A stretch of DNA of 25,954 bases from Reticulitermes lucifugus (lineage: Eukaryota > Arthropoda > Insecta > Blattodea > Rhinotermitidae), in NCBI GenBank assembly GCA_026260175.1, contig JAKCWW010006481.1, positions 1 to 25,954 on the forward strand, written 5' to 3'. This document shows, piece after piece, positions 1 through 9,194 of the stretch. The notes beneath the pieces are model-generated. The model was not told the DNA's origin and did not search any database. It was given only the letters and a program-made list of their open reading frames with translations. Position 1 is the stretch's first letter, and every line of letters starts with the position of its first letter. The position numbers and the translations under genes were made by a program.

Positions 1-115
1 TGCGACGAGCTGGTCCCTCGTCCAGAGGAGTCCTACCGACTGTTGTGTGTCTAATGTGTGTGATCGTGAAACCTCGAAGGCACCCGAAAAGGGGCTGTTG
101 AGCCATAGGAAAAAA
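1..115 (+). repeat. SINE family A, 5'-clipped by window edge
   Basis: This is the body and A-tail of a tRNA-derived SINE running off the left edge of the window. The plus strand reads GTCCAGAGGAGTCCTACCG, later GAGCCATAGG and then a short A-run at 110-115. The same body occurs in reverse at 11105-11340, 16004-16230 and 22894-23080. The A-run next to GAGCCAT fixes the orientation. The tRNA-like head lies outside the window. Confidence 0.8.
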
Positions 116-184
116 GTAGGATAAGTTGTTGTGTTTTGACTGGATTTATCATAATTATATTGTTAGAAAGCACAACGGGGATAG

Positions 185-450
185 GTTGTCTTAAGATATC
201 ATAGTATGTTATGGTATATGGTATGGTATGGTGTGGTATGCTAGGCTATTTTTTTTCAATGGCTCAACAGCCCCTTGGGGGCCTAGGCCGCCTCATACTA
301 TGCTATGGCATACTATATTATAGTATAGTTTAGTATAATATAGTATAGTAAAGCATAGCATAGAGTAACATAGAATCGTGTATCACACTGTATTATATTA
401 TATTCGAGTAGATTAGAGCAGAGTGTAGTAGAGTAGAGTAAATAAGTCTA
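185..450. repeat. Degenerate 5-bp satellite (TATGG/TATAG/TAGAG type)
   Basis: The stretch is built from variants of a pentamer. It drifts from TATGG (about 205-240) through TATAG (about 300-365) to TAGAG (about 410-440). It is interrupted at about 249-292 by a SINE A fragment and resumes in similar phase afterwards. No coding or regulatory signal is visible. Confidence 0.75.
249..292 (-). repeat. SINE family A, 3'-terminal fragment inside the pentamer satellite
   Basis: A T-run at 249-256 is followed by CAATGGCTCAACAGCCCC and GGCCTAGGCCGCCT. This is the reverse complement of the SINE A 3' end with its A-tail. Only about 40 bp are present, so it is strongly 5'-truncated. It points toward the SINE A copy at 1-115, tail to tail. 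Confidence 0.75.
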
Positions 451-456
451 CTTGTT

Positions 457-1795
457 TGGAAAAATTGGCTCTTATATTAAAGACCGTAAGACTTACGGGA
501 AAGTGCTGTGGGCATACACAGTGTGTTCAAATTTTCCTTGCTTCTGAAGGAAATGTTTCTCGCTTAGCGAACTACACTCGAGATGAGCGTAGTAACGCAT
601 TTGTTTTCATGCAGACTGTCCCTTATTTTTGTCAGATTTTAACGAAACTAGAGCATGACGACAAATTCTATTAAAATTATCCCACATCAAATTGCATGGA
701 GACACATGTAGGTGGTTTTCAGGCAGACTACGGCCTGGTGACCAAACTGACAGTAGCACTTTGCAATTTCTTGTTGTGAAGGCGCCAAAATAGTTACTTT
801 GATGTTTTACCGTACTGTACCAAAATATGGGCGTAATAAATTTTTACACAGTGTAAACTACGTTTGAAATAACTACGTTCAATAAATTAAATACGAAAGA
901 AAATTTAGTGCAATGAGAGATGGACGAATGGACTTAAAACTGATTAGGGAAATCTGGTATTTCTAAGTATTCATCATCATTCATTCTGTAGTCTCTTTCA
1001 AAGCGAGTTCTCCACAGGGTGCGATCTAGTACTTCCTCTTTCAATTTCCAGTATCTTCTCTTTTCCTTAAGGTGATCCAGTAGCTACTTACACCTTCTCC
1101 CTCGTCTTCCCTTCATTTCTATCCTTCCCTCTAACTTTCCTTCATCGCGTGTTTCAAAAGGCAGTTTCTACGCAAGATGTGACCAATCCAGTTAGCCTTT
1201 CTTCTTTTTATTGTATGTAGGATATTCTAAGTATATTATTTAAAATTAACGAAAGAATAATTCTATTTTTCATTACAACAAAGTGTATTCCTTTTTCAAG
1301 CACATCATAGCAGTTTGTTTCAAACGGACTAAACTTTTAAACCCTCAGGGACAAACACGCAACCCGCGTGCTAAATGCTACCTGCCTGACCCCAGGATGA
1401 AGCCCACCTGCAGGTTCTAGCAACAAATTTTTTACCCAATTATCCATCACGCGTGAACTAGTAGCTCAGTGGATCCTAACCACCTGACTGCGACTTTTGT
1501 ATTACTGCTAAATAATCATACTTTTAAAAGCTAACGCGCTGCACTTCACCATTTTTGTGAAGAAACATTCTTGTGGCTGGCACTCATATGGATTTCTGAT
1601 CATGTTGAAAATAACTTAGACCCCCAACCTCCGTTTTAACCCATAGATATTCGTCTACCTGTGTGACAACGCAAATAGCAGTAATTTCTGGGTAGAATCT
1701 GTAACGACTATTGTCCTGTAAACTTGATCTCTTATGAAGAAGGGATACGAGATTAATCATATGCTTCTAATCTATTTCTGGGCATAGTATTACCT
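457..1795. other. Intergenic or intronic sequence, no supported gene
   Basis: The only open frame of note (456-674, plus) begins at TTG and has no recognised domain. It could be a scrap of a dispersed repeat. A 7-bp inverted repeat with a 1-base spacer lies at about 843-857. I see no RNA gene, and no repeat I can match inside the window. Confidence 0.5.
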
Positions 1796-2092
1796 GCACG
1801 CGTTGGGGCAGCTGCGCTGCAAGGCGGAAGGTCGCGGGTTCAATTCCCGATGGGATCATTAGGATTTTTCATTGACCTAATCTTTCCGGCCGGACTATAG
1901 CCCTGGGTTCGACTCAGCCTCTAATAGATATGAGTACCAGGGATATGTCTTGGGGGGTAAAGGCGGCTGGTGCATAGGGCTGACAACCTTACCACGTTAA
2001 TGTGGCGATTGCCTAGAAATTCTGGGAGCCTCAACCTCCTGGAGCCCTAAAGGCCTGTCCAGGCTTGTAATGGGATAACTTTACCTTTATTT
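1796..2092 (+). repeat. tRNA-derived SINE, family C
   Basis: The head carries pol III promoter-like blocks: a degenerate box A around 1808-1826 (GCAGCTGCGCTGCAAGG) and a good box B around 1841-1855 (GGGTTCAATTCCCG). A body of about 230 bp follows. The 3' end is GGGATAACTTTACCTT, then a T/A-rich tail near 2090. The same 16-base 3' end recurs at 19277-19292. Clover-leaf folding is poor, so this is a SINE head and not a tRNA gene. The boundaries are approximate. Confidence 0.75.
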
Positions 2093-2565
2093 TATATACA
2101 TAACAGGAGTCGCAGGTTTCAGCTTATGGGCGAACTTTCAGTTATTCATGATACATTTCAGACCGTTCAATCCTATACCACTTCATCCATCATTCATTAG
2201 TGCCTTTTCTTCCTGTGTTACATAAACTTCGTAACAAATAACAAGCCAAGCAAGGCAACCTGTTTAACCGACTGTCTGCTGACAGACCCGATGATTTTAC
2301 TTCACAAATACCACAGCCAGCATCTGAAGAGGATTATGAAGCATTTCGGTCAACTTCACACCACTCCAATAAATCTACTCGTAATACTCCCGTCGTGTTG
2401 TCTCTTTCTCACCCAACGTCACTGTCAAGTGGGTTGCACATCTTCCTTAAGTGGGTGTGACCACTTTCAAATCTCAGCCCGGGGATTTGCAGGTCTGACT
2501 GGTTTTTCGCCCGTTTTATTCAGTCCCTCCTGGTACATACCGGATTAGAATCTTAAATTACATCA
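2093..2565. other. Intergenic, no supported gene
   Basis: An 85-codon frame at 2291-2548 begins with ATG but matches no family I know and has no conserved motif. No repeat shared with the rest of the window was seen. Confidence 0.4.
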
Positions 2566-2569
2566 CGAT

Positions 2570-2852
2570 AAGTTTCCCCTATCCACGCCATGAAGGCATA
2601 TAGGCGGAATGGAGGTATATCTCCACTCATTCTTAAACTCGGCCCTGGATGGAGTTGAATGGTCAACATCACGTCTAGGCCGCTTTACCTCCAGGAAAAA
2701 GCACCGGTACCCATTGAATAAGAGGCTTGGTGGGTCCCATAACAATTATGGTCTATAAGCAGAAAAAAAAGGCTCTTGTGTTTGCCGGTATTCGATCCTC
2801 ACATCGTCCAGCACGTTGTCTAGTCACTATACGGACTACGCTATCCCGGTTC
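2570..2852 (-). repeat. tRNA-derived SINE, family B, near full length (copy 1)
   Basis: On the minus strand the head starts near 2850 with ACCGGGATAGCGTAGTCCG (box A-like), then GAGGATCGAATACCGG (box B-like). A conserved body follows (lower-strand equivalent of GCATATAGGCGGAAT and CCATTGAATAAGAGGCTTGG) and the 3' end is near 2570. The same order of blocks is seen at 18378-18630, with partial copies at 16695-16862 and 19535-19626. Spurious reading frames on both strands come from this body. Confidence 0.8.
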
Positions 2853-2923
2853 GATGACGAGCACTTCCTTCCATGTTCTTCCCTGTTGATTATCATCAAC
2901 ATTTCAGCGCTGTTGAATGCGAG

Positions 2924-3219
2924 TTTTTTTTGGTGGAGAAGGGCCCCGCAGCAGATGCTACAGACGCACCGCAGCCTTAAGGCTTATTCTGCAACCCTTG
3001 TGATGAAGATGAAGGGAAAGATGATCAGTTTTTCATTTTTTCCAAGTAATGGAGCACCGGTGGAATGAAAGTGACACTTGAGAACCGAAGTACTCGGGGC
3101 AAAACCTGTCCCAGTGCCACTTTGTCCACCACAAATCCCACATAGACTGACCCCGGGATCGAACCCGGGTCTCCGCAGTTGGATGCCGGCGACTAACCGC
3201 CTGAGCCATGGCACGGCCC
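2924..3219 (-). repeat. tRNA-derived SINE, family D, about 296 bp with decayed target-site duplication
   Basis: The minus strand begins GGGCCGTGCCATGGCTCAGG with a box A-like block (GGCTCAGGCGGTTAGTCGCC). Box B is GGGTTCGATCCCGGGG. A body of about 200 bp follows and ends in an A-run (T-run at 2924-2931). Flanking 10-mers TGAATGCGAG (2914-2923) and TTAATGCGTG (3220-3229) agree at 8 of 10 positions, as expected of an old target-site duplication. A diverged partial copy lies at 11823-11927. Confidence 0.85.
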
Positions 3220-3229
3220 TTAATGCGTG

Positions 3230-3774
3230 TTACTAACAACATCTTTAGATAATGGCTAAATTAGTAAAATGTTTCTTCTTCCATGTTTTTCGCGGCCACC
3301 CTCCAAAGAGTTTTCCTCATGAAAATGCTATGTGTCCTTTGCAATGCCAATATCAGTAGTTATTACGATTTTTTTCAAGGAGACTTTCTGGTATTTCCTT
3401 GACTTTGAAGCTCTATGCGCTGTGGTTTGCGAGTGTAGGAGTGTGTAGCTTATTGCATTTCCTGAAGCGAAGTTCTGCGCTGAACTTGACTAGACTACTT
3501 TACGTATTTAGAATTACGTTGTTTTCATTTCGTGAATTTTTTGCATGACAGCTAACCGAATATTCTTAAAACTTTATTAGTCTGTATCGTGAAGGAAGGG
3601 AGGATAAAACAGAAAACATAGAAAAAAAAACTCTCTTTAGTATTAGACGTTGAATAATAGACTAAAATTCACAGGCCCTCTGTTTACCTTCAGAATCACA
3701 TCCAACACTCTTAGCAGATTTGAAGCTCCGGGTTTGCAGCAAACCAAGATGTGTGTCACTTCAGCTGTAACTAA
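3230..3774. other. Intergenic, no supported gene
   Basis: I see no repeat shared with the rest of the window and no RNA gene. Short frames near 3643-3931 partly overlap repeat X and do not look coding. Confidence 0.4.
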
Positions 3775-3777
3775 ACA

Positions 3778-4186
3778 ATTGCACCTCTTAACCATTTTAA
3801 GCCCAGTGGTAACTACAGATCCCACCTGTTTCAGCCTTAAAAACTTACTTTTTGACTACGAAGTGTATTTAATATATCATTCTCACGATAAAGATCGATT
3901 ACTTCTAAAAAAGAGTATTGAGTTTAAATAGACTAGTCTTTGCTCAGGATAGGGACAGGTGGCGGGCTCTTGTGAATGCGGTAATGAACCTTCAGGTTCC
4001 ATAAAACGCGGGGAATTTCTTGACTAGCTGACGACCTGCTAGCTTCTTCAGAAGGACTCTGCTCCATTGAGTCAGTTAGTTAGTTAGTTAGTTAGTTAGA
4101 CTAGTCTTTGTAATTTAAGCACAGTGTGTTTTCTGCGCTATACGAATCAAGTTTTTAAGTAACGTTTAATAGTTTCAGGTTGGCAG
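3778..4186 (+). repeat. Repeat X, copy 1, split by a nested LINE tail
   Basis: This is a dispersed repeat of unknown class found three times in the window. Shared blocks are TTTTAAGCCCAGTGGT (about 3795-3810), AAGTGTATTTA (about 3860-3870), GTGTTTTCTGCGCTATACGA (about 4126-4145) and TTTCAGGTT (about 4173-4181). They recur in the same order at 21717-21945 and 24431-24672. The blocks on either side of 3943-4096 are contiguous in the other copies, which shows that the LINE piece was inserted into this copy. No transposase, tRNA head or poly(A) tail is visible. Confidence 0.75.
3943..4096 (+). mobile_element. 5'-truncated non-LTR retrotransposon (LINE) 3' end, copy 1
   Basis: The piece starts inside the last codons of a LINE ORF2 and reads [18 protein letters not shown] then TAA at 4002-4004. 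About 70 bp of 3' UTR follow, then a GTTA tandem tail (about 4074-4096). Short tandem 3' tails are typical of RTE-like LINEs; assignment to that clade is inference. It is flanked by a perfect 14-bp duplication, TAGACTAGTCTTTG, at 3929-3942 and 4097-4110. Related tails lie at 14429-14555 (plus) and 24835-25049 (minus). Confidence 0.88.
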
Positions 4187-5710
4187 GTATTAACGCAATG
4201 CGAACTGCATTATCCTCACATTCAGACAGGTTATGTATAGTGGCAGACGGCGCCAAAAACTCAAGCTTACTAAGCAGGAGAACATGACGATAAAAGCTGT
4301 AAAAATCAATTGTAGAAATGTTGTTTGTATTGAGTGTTACCAGGATTTAGGCTTACAGCATGTGGAGAATGTCCAACACCGTAAAAATTAATGGCGCCAT
4401 TTCTCGAATAAATTGTGGTCTACGTAATGTCCTGCTGAGAATGAAAGGTGCCATTTCATGCTGTCAGACTTTTGGACACAAGTGTTGCCTGCAGTTTAAT
4501 GACTAGTAATTCTGGCTTGGCAAAAAGCAGAGAGTTATACGGAGCTGTGTCTGTCTAACTTAGTGAAGGCGTCGTCGTGTGAGGTGACTTCACGAAACAT
4601 GCTTTATCGACAGCTTCAATTTTTAATTTAAAGCGTTTTGTGCGCGTGTAAAGTTGTTGGAGGACCTTTATGGACGATGTACGTACGTCGAAATTCGATT
4701 CGTTTAAATTTTGCTCCCGCTAGACCATCGGCAGCATTAACACCTATAGAAACGAAAGACAAACTGACACACAAACAAACAATGTCCTGCGTAGACTAAG
4801 CATATCATGTCTAGTCACCAGCCTATCGTTTGACGGGCTGTCATAGAATTCACACGCTAATCGGCGAATTATTCCATTGCACGCCTCTTTATTCTTTACA
4901 CAAACCCAAAATTAATTTCATCTATCGGCGTGCTGCCATAATATTTTCGACACTGAAATGTTCTTTCAGCCTCAGGCCGTTCCTCACAGTGAAAAGTCTC
5001 GCTCGATTATAATACCTGGTTCCTTAGCCAAGGTCGCGTAACTCACAGAACATGAACCCCAGTAAGAATATTTACCATGGCAACCAGGGTGTGACTCAAT
5101 CACTCACAGATAAATGTTATGTAACTTAGATGATAGTGACAGTATAATATCTCATGAAAGTAATTTTTATAACACCGTGAACATGTCTTTTGTTTAGATG
5201 GGCCTAGTACGTTACACGTGAATCATGAAAATTTGACCAGTAAGGTAATGATGTGTCATTCAAATATAATGATTATTTTACAAAAGGTAACTGTAAGGTA
5301 TGGGAGAAATGAGATACACGCACACAACTGTGGCAAGAAGGCCAGAAGTAAAGAGATGGCCACGTGGGAGACATACACGTAGGTGTTTGGGGGGGGGGGG
5401 ATATTAAATTGTGGTGGTTGGCGTAATATGTGGCAATCCAGTTTTCTGCAAGTATCTTTATGCTATAAAGAATGTTCTATGTACGCCTATTTTTGATATT
5501 AATAATATTCCCTTTCCCTTACTCGCATGTCACTTGCTGTTGTACATATTTCTCATTGCCACTTCTGAAGTACATTCCCCCTCCCCTCCCCTCCCTCAGT
5601 ACAGGCATGATCAAAAGATGATGACTCCCTTCCAGTTACTGTTACAAAGTGTCCCAAGACCGTTCTTTTCATTCATTTATTCAGTATTCCAGATATCCGC
5701 CGAGGTGGAT
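4187..5710. other. Intergenic, no supported gene
   Basis: This AT-rich stretch holds an X-box-like site at 5071-5084, a 12-base G tract at 5389-5400 and a C/T-rich tract at about 5574-5597. The open frame at 5411-5776 has no recognisable domain and runs into the tandem duplication, so I do not call it. Confidence 0.45.
5071..5084 (+). promoter_or_regulatory. X-box-like site (RFX family)
   Basis: TTTACCATGGCAAC differs only in its first base from GTTRCCATGGYAAC, the palindromic X-box bound by RFX transcription factors. The right half GGCAAC is perfect. No gene start is visible next to it, so function is uncertain. Confidence 0.35.
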
Positions 5711-6023
5711 ACAGAACTTGTCGTTATAATAACAATAAGCATAATGCAGAATGAGCCTTACAATAAAACACAATAATAGTGAGTTAAGTGAGTGAATACA
5801 ATAATAGTAAGTTTATAAATATAATACATAAAGAAACCCTCAGGTTTTACAGTAAAATGGGATTAGTTCGTAATATATAACCAGAACTGTTCATTATAAT
5901 CACAATAAGCATAATACCGAATAAGTCTTACAATAAAACACAAATAATAGTAACTATTTAAATATAATACATAAAAAAGCCCTCAGGTTTTACGGTGAAA
6001 TAGGATTAGTTCGTAATAGATAA
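5711..6023. repeat. Tandem duplication, two units of about 170 and 143 bp
   Basis: Unit 1 (5711-5880) and unit 2 (5881-6023) share AGAACT..., AACAATAAGCATAAT / CACAATAAGCATAAT, CTTACAATAAAACACAA, AATATAATACATAAA and CCCTCAGGTTTTAC, and end at TTCGTAATA..ATAA. Unit 1 has about 27 extra bases around 5777-5805. A decayed third unit may follow (GAGCCTTAAAATTAATA near 6053). The array lies directly past the end of the minus-strand LINE frame at 6099-6341, so it may be that element's 3' UTR. Confidence 0.75.
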
Positions 6024-6098
6024 CCAAGGGATAATGATATAGTGTACAAAACCGAGCCTTAAAATTAATACCTATATAATAAGAAATTTTGATGCATG

Positions 6099-6341
6099 TC
6101 ATGATTGTTCAAAGTACTCTTCTAATGTATAAAATGAATTTGTGTACAAAAATTTTTTCAGAGCAGCTTTGAATTTTTTTATATTACCATTGACATTCTT
6201 TATGTCCGAGGGTAGTTTATTAAATTTTTTTTCTAACATCACTGCATGAATTTGCTCCATTACAAATTTAGTTATTACATCTGGCAGTCTGATATGAATA
6301 ATTTGATTTAGACTCTTACTATTTGTACAGAACGTCAGCAA
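6099..6341 (-). pseudogene. LINE reverse transcriptase C-terminus, truncated
   Basis: An 80-codon open frame ends at 6099. Its C-terminal half reads FNKLPSDIKNV, then IKKFKAALKKFL and FYTLEEYFEQ. That pattern (F-N-x-L-P, two or three acidic or basic turns, then K-F-K-x-x-L-K-x-F-L and a short acidic end) is the usual terminus of insect non-LTR reverse transcriptases, after the catalytic domain. None of the polymerase motifs is present, so the copy is 5'-truncated and cannot encode a working enzyme. It belongs to a different lineage from the DRDRW-type tails elsewhere in the window. I base the family call on remembered patterns, not on a search. Confidence 0.7.
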
Positions 6342-6614
6342 CGAAGCTGCTGCTACTTCTTTGCATCTCTTGGCAGTTGTCGATTGTAATGGGTTGCCGG
6401 ATTCAGATTCAGATGTAGGTCTTCATCAGTGACACAACCTAATATAATTTCTTGTACTGTAATGAATGTCTAATGAATAGCTAAGCTGCCTTCCATGTTT
6501 ACGTCAGTAATCCACTTGTCGAGTGAAATCTATCTTCGTTGATTGTATAAAGCTCTTGAATGAACTGAATAACAAATATAGACCTAACTGAAAGACGTCC
6601 CTGGATGTTTCATG

Positions 6615-6865
6615 ATTCAAAATGGACGTGATGTTCGGTTATACTGGCAAATGCTTAACTGTAATTAATTATAGTGTTATGGAACCCGAAAGAAGGAAGA
6701 TCAAAATTAAGGTGGTTGGACCTATTGAGAATGATTTGAAATCGATGGGTGTCAAGCGATGGAGGAAGAAAGCAGAAGACAGATCCATATGGGCTATCAT
6801 TCTGTAGGACACACTGGTTATACTATAAGGACCGCATGCCAAAGAAGAAGAAGTTACGGAATCCG
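6615..6865 (+). pseudogene. LINE ORF2 C-terminus, frameshifted remnant
   Basis: Two overlapping frames carry successive parts of one LINE C-terminal motif. One frame gives PKEGRSKLRWLD (about 6688-6721). Downstream the other frame gives ENDLKSMGVKRWRKKAEDR (about 6727-6783), then IWAIIL and a stop at 6805. After the stop a GPHAKEEEV-like stretch is still readable near 6830-6855. This is the usual order of basic G-R-x-x-x-R-W-L-D, then D-L-x-x-M-x-V-x-R-W, then D-R-x-x-W at the end of RTE/jockey-type ORF2 proteins. The switch of frame near 6720-6727 and the stops show it is a pseudogene. No polymerase domain is present. Confidence 0.75.
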
Positions 6866-7129
6866 ATATTTCATAACCTTTAAAACAAACACCCGCAAAA
6901 GGACGGCTGTATAGGTAAGATCAGTACTCAATTCGCTATCTACAAATTTTGTTTTCAATAAATGGAATTGTACTCATTTTTGTGTGTGACGAATCTGTAA
7001 TTATTCTCATATGTTTCATATTGACTGATAAATGTGAAAACCACTGATAATTTTTCGTGTCCTATAATTTTTATGTATTGCCGCGTACCACTGGCGTTAC
7101 ACGGACCCTTTTCATCATTCCAATACGTG

Positions 7130-7420
7130 CCGGCGTTACCATGGTGACAGTGGATTCGTCCCGGTTCGGTTGGTTCTCGGGTTTGGTTGCGTTTGTGTGC
7201 GACACAGCAGCGCTCGGCACGGTACGGCTTGGAACCAGCCTAGCAGGCTGGCCGGCAGAGAGCGAGCAAGCAAGCCATCGTGCAAGCGGTGCGAAAGAAA
7301 GGAAGGAAACGCTGGGGGTAGCAGGATCATTCCAAGTTGCTCACTGCTACATTCTGTGCGCCAGTACACACCAGATAGATACTTGGTTAGCTTCTCACGT
7401 GGTTGTGAGTTAACTTAAAT
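7130..7420 (+). promoter_or_regulatory. CpG-dense candidate promoter / noncoding first exon
   Basis: From about 7130 to 7320 the sequence is clearly richer in G, C and CpG than its surroundings. It begins with an X-box-like palindrome (7135-7148) and holds a perfect 7-bp stem with 3-base loop (CCAGCCTAGCAGGCTGG, 7235-7251). Good splice-donor matches follow on the plus strand: TT|GTGAGT at 7405, CC|GTGAGT at 7769 and CTG|GTAAGT at 7791. Open frames on both strands here lack any domain. An untranslated first exon transcribed rightward would fit, but no downstream coding exon is visible. The strand and function are inference. Confidence 0.3.
7135..7148 (+). promoter_or_regulatory. X-box (RFX family) palindrome
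   Basis: GTTACCATGGTGAC fits the relaxed X-box RYYNYY-AT-RRNRAC on the plus strand. It has one mismatch to GTTRCCATGGYAAC. It sits at the start of the CpG-dense stretch. Confidence 0.4.
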
Positions 7421-8835
7421 CTGTGATTGGATCTTTTTGACAACGATTATTACACCATGTGGGACATTGTTACAGCCTGAATTGGTATAACGACATAGGT
7501 TAATGAGCTGCAAGAGTAGTTCTCTGTGGTTGTTGGTGCATGGTTTCCTTCTTTCTGATCATATGTACATGTTTTAAACTGTGAACAGAGAGTGTTTTGG
7601 TGCAGTTTATAAAATACAACTGTATTTCGATCACCTGAGATTGTTTTTGGACATTGTCGTCTTTATCTGCTGTAGATCTGAGATTCTTGCAGTCAACGTA
7701 CGAAGAACGTGCGGCATTCACCGTGTTCATTTCAGCCATTTTCACAGCAGTTTGTGGAGCAGCAGGCCGTGAGTGTAACGTAAAACGCTGGTAAGTGTAC
7801 AACATTCGAGACACAACTCGTTATGTTATTGATTCTGTGGGTAACCTCTACTTTATCAACGGTTACTGATTTTGAACGCCTCAACGAATCGTAGATTGTT
7901 CATGTGCTAGTAAAATTCTGTGTAGCTATTTTCGGTGATATTTCAGTTTAGCGTTTTAAGCGTGCGGCTTTCTTTGTTTAAAGTTATTTTCTGGGAATGT
8001 GTCACATGTTTTATGGAGTGCACTGTATAACATGTTACTGCCCTGATGGATAACCGACCGAACGTACATGGTGTTCATGCTGTCGACGCATTAATTTTTA
8101 GTAACTGCATTCTGGGTGACTATTTTTGGTCTTAGTTTTATGTCGTTTATATTCGTTCCTCGTGTGTGTAACACATCGCTCGAAATTGTTTGTGTGAGGC
8201 TGGGTGTCGTTCTAGTACCGGCATTATCTACCCATGTAAAGCTGTGTGTTTTGAAGAAGTGAGGTTATATTGCATTCTGCTGCGTAGATTGAGATCATTG
8301 TTACTGTCTTTGTCTGCAAACAAAGGAGCTGTTGAGTAATTGTTCGTCCAGGTTTTAAATAAAACCTGATAGGCTTTATAGCAGCTTGCACCCGATGTGT
8401 TATTCTTCTTCTTTTTTGGGGGTAAGGAAATGGGATAAATTACTTTTACCCTAAAACGTAGGCTATGCTTTCTTGATACACGACCTGCGTCGGGTTGGGG
8501 TGCAAGGGACGAATGGACGAGAAACGTGTCTGATTAATTTCACGTGATTTAACACGTATTCTGCAATCTCGAGATTCCACCTCATTGTACAAACAAAATG
8601 GCAGGAACTGCTGGATTCAAAAGTTGTGGGGATGGAGTGTAGCCCCTTTCATATCCACACTGCTGTGTTACCCTGTGTAATAATTTAACATATCATGTGT
8701 GAGGGTTATTCACAAGGGAAATATGAAGTTTCTTCGTGATAAATATCGGTTTGTACCCATTAATCTACCAGACCTGCAGTGTTAGTAAGGAATTAACATC
8801 AGAAAGTGTTGCCATGTTTTATTTTCAGTAAGATA
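7421..8835. other. Non-repetitive stretch, no supported gene
   Basis: If the CpG-dense segment is a first exon, this would be the rest of that exon and the start of an intron: splice-donor-like sites lie at 7769 and 7791. An 8-bp inverted repeat containing AATAAA is at about 8351-8368. No ORF with a recognisable product was found. Confidence 0.35.
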
Positions 8836-8928
8836 TATTTTTTTAAACCCTTTATTTTCTCCTTCCTTGTATACATCATACCAACCGGCATATTACATAA
8901 AGATCATACAATTGTTCCATTAACCAAC
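8836..8928 (-). repeat. Repeat Y, copy 1 (poly(A)-tailed retroelement 3' end)
   Basis: The minus strand reads GGTTAATGGAACAATTGTATG, then GATGTATACAAGGAAGGAG, AATAAA (poly(A) signal) and an A-rich tail. It shares about 93 aligned bases with 12660-12759 and stops matching at the same internal point. The polyadenylation signal before the A-tail marks it as the 3' end of a retrotransposed transcript. Confidence 0.7.
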
Positions 8929-9116
8929 TGTTTCGGAATCCTATTCTCGGTACATCCCCCCGACCTATATGTGTAATGATTGACATCTAAGTAGCTGTAG
9001 TGAAAAATTCTAACTATATCAAAAAACACTACCCACTAACTCTACTCTACTTACAGCAAGGCATGTTTCGGTAGTAAGATATTTATGATACACTACATAA
9101 GGCAGTGTTCGTCAGT

Positions 9117-9194
9117 AGTGAAATGTGTTGTTATTACGAATTATTTTACAATTTTAGTGAAGTGTGCTGCTTTTACGAATTATTTTACATTTTT
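9117..9194. repeat. 39-bp tandem duplication
   Basis: Units 9117-9155 and 9156-9194 share AGTGAARTGTG and TTACGAATTATTTTACA with a few substitutions. Confidence 0.8.

Noticed and set aside
456..674. 72-codon plus frame
   Set aside because: Starts at TTG, no known domain, no splice or promoter context; perhaps a scrap of a dispersed repeat, but no second copy is in the window.
3148..3219. Possible true tRNA gene on the minus strand
   Set aside because: Good A and B boxes, but the acceptor and anticodon stems do not pair well and a SINE body with A-tail and flanking duplication follows.
4074..4099. CRISPR-like or satellite array
   Set aside because: A simple GTTA run with no spacers; it is the LINE 3' tail.
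7500..7814. 104-codon minus frame across the donor-like sites
   Set aside because: No recognisable motif, and a plus-strand frame overlaps it; the splice-like signals fit the other strand better.
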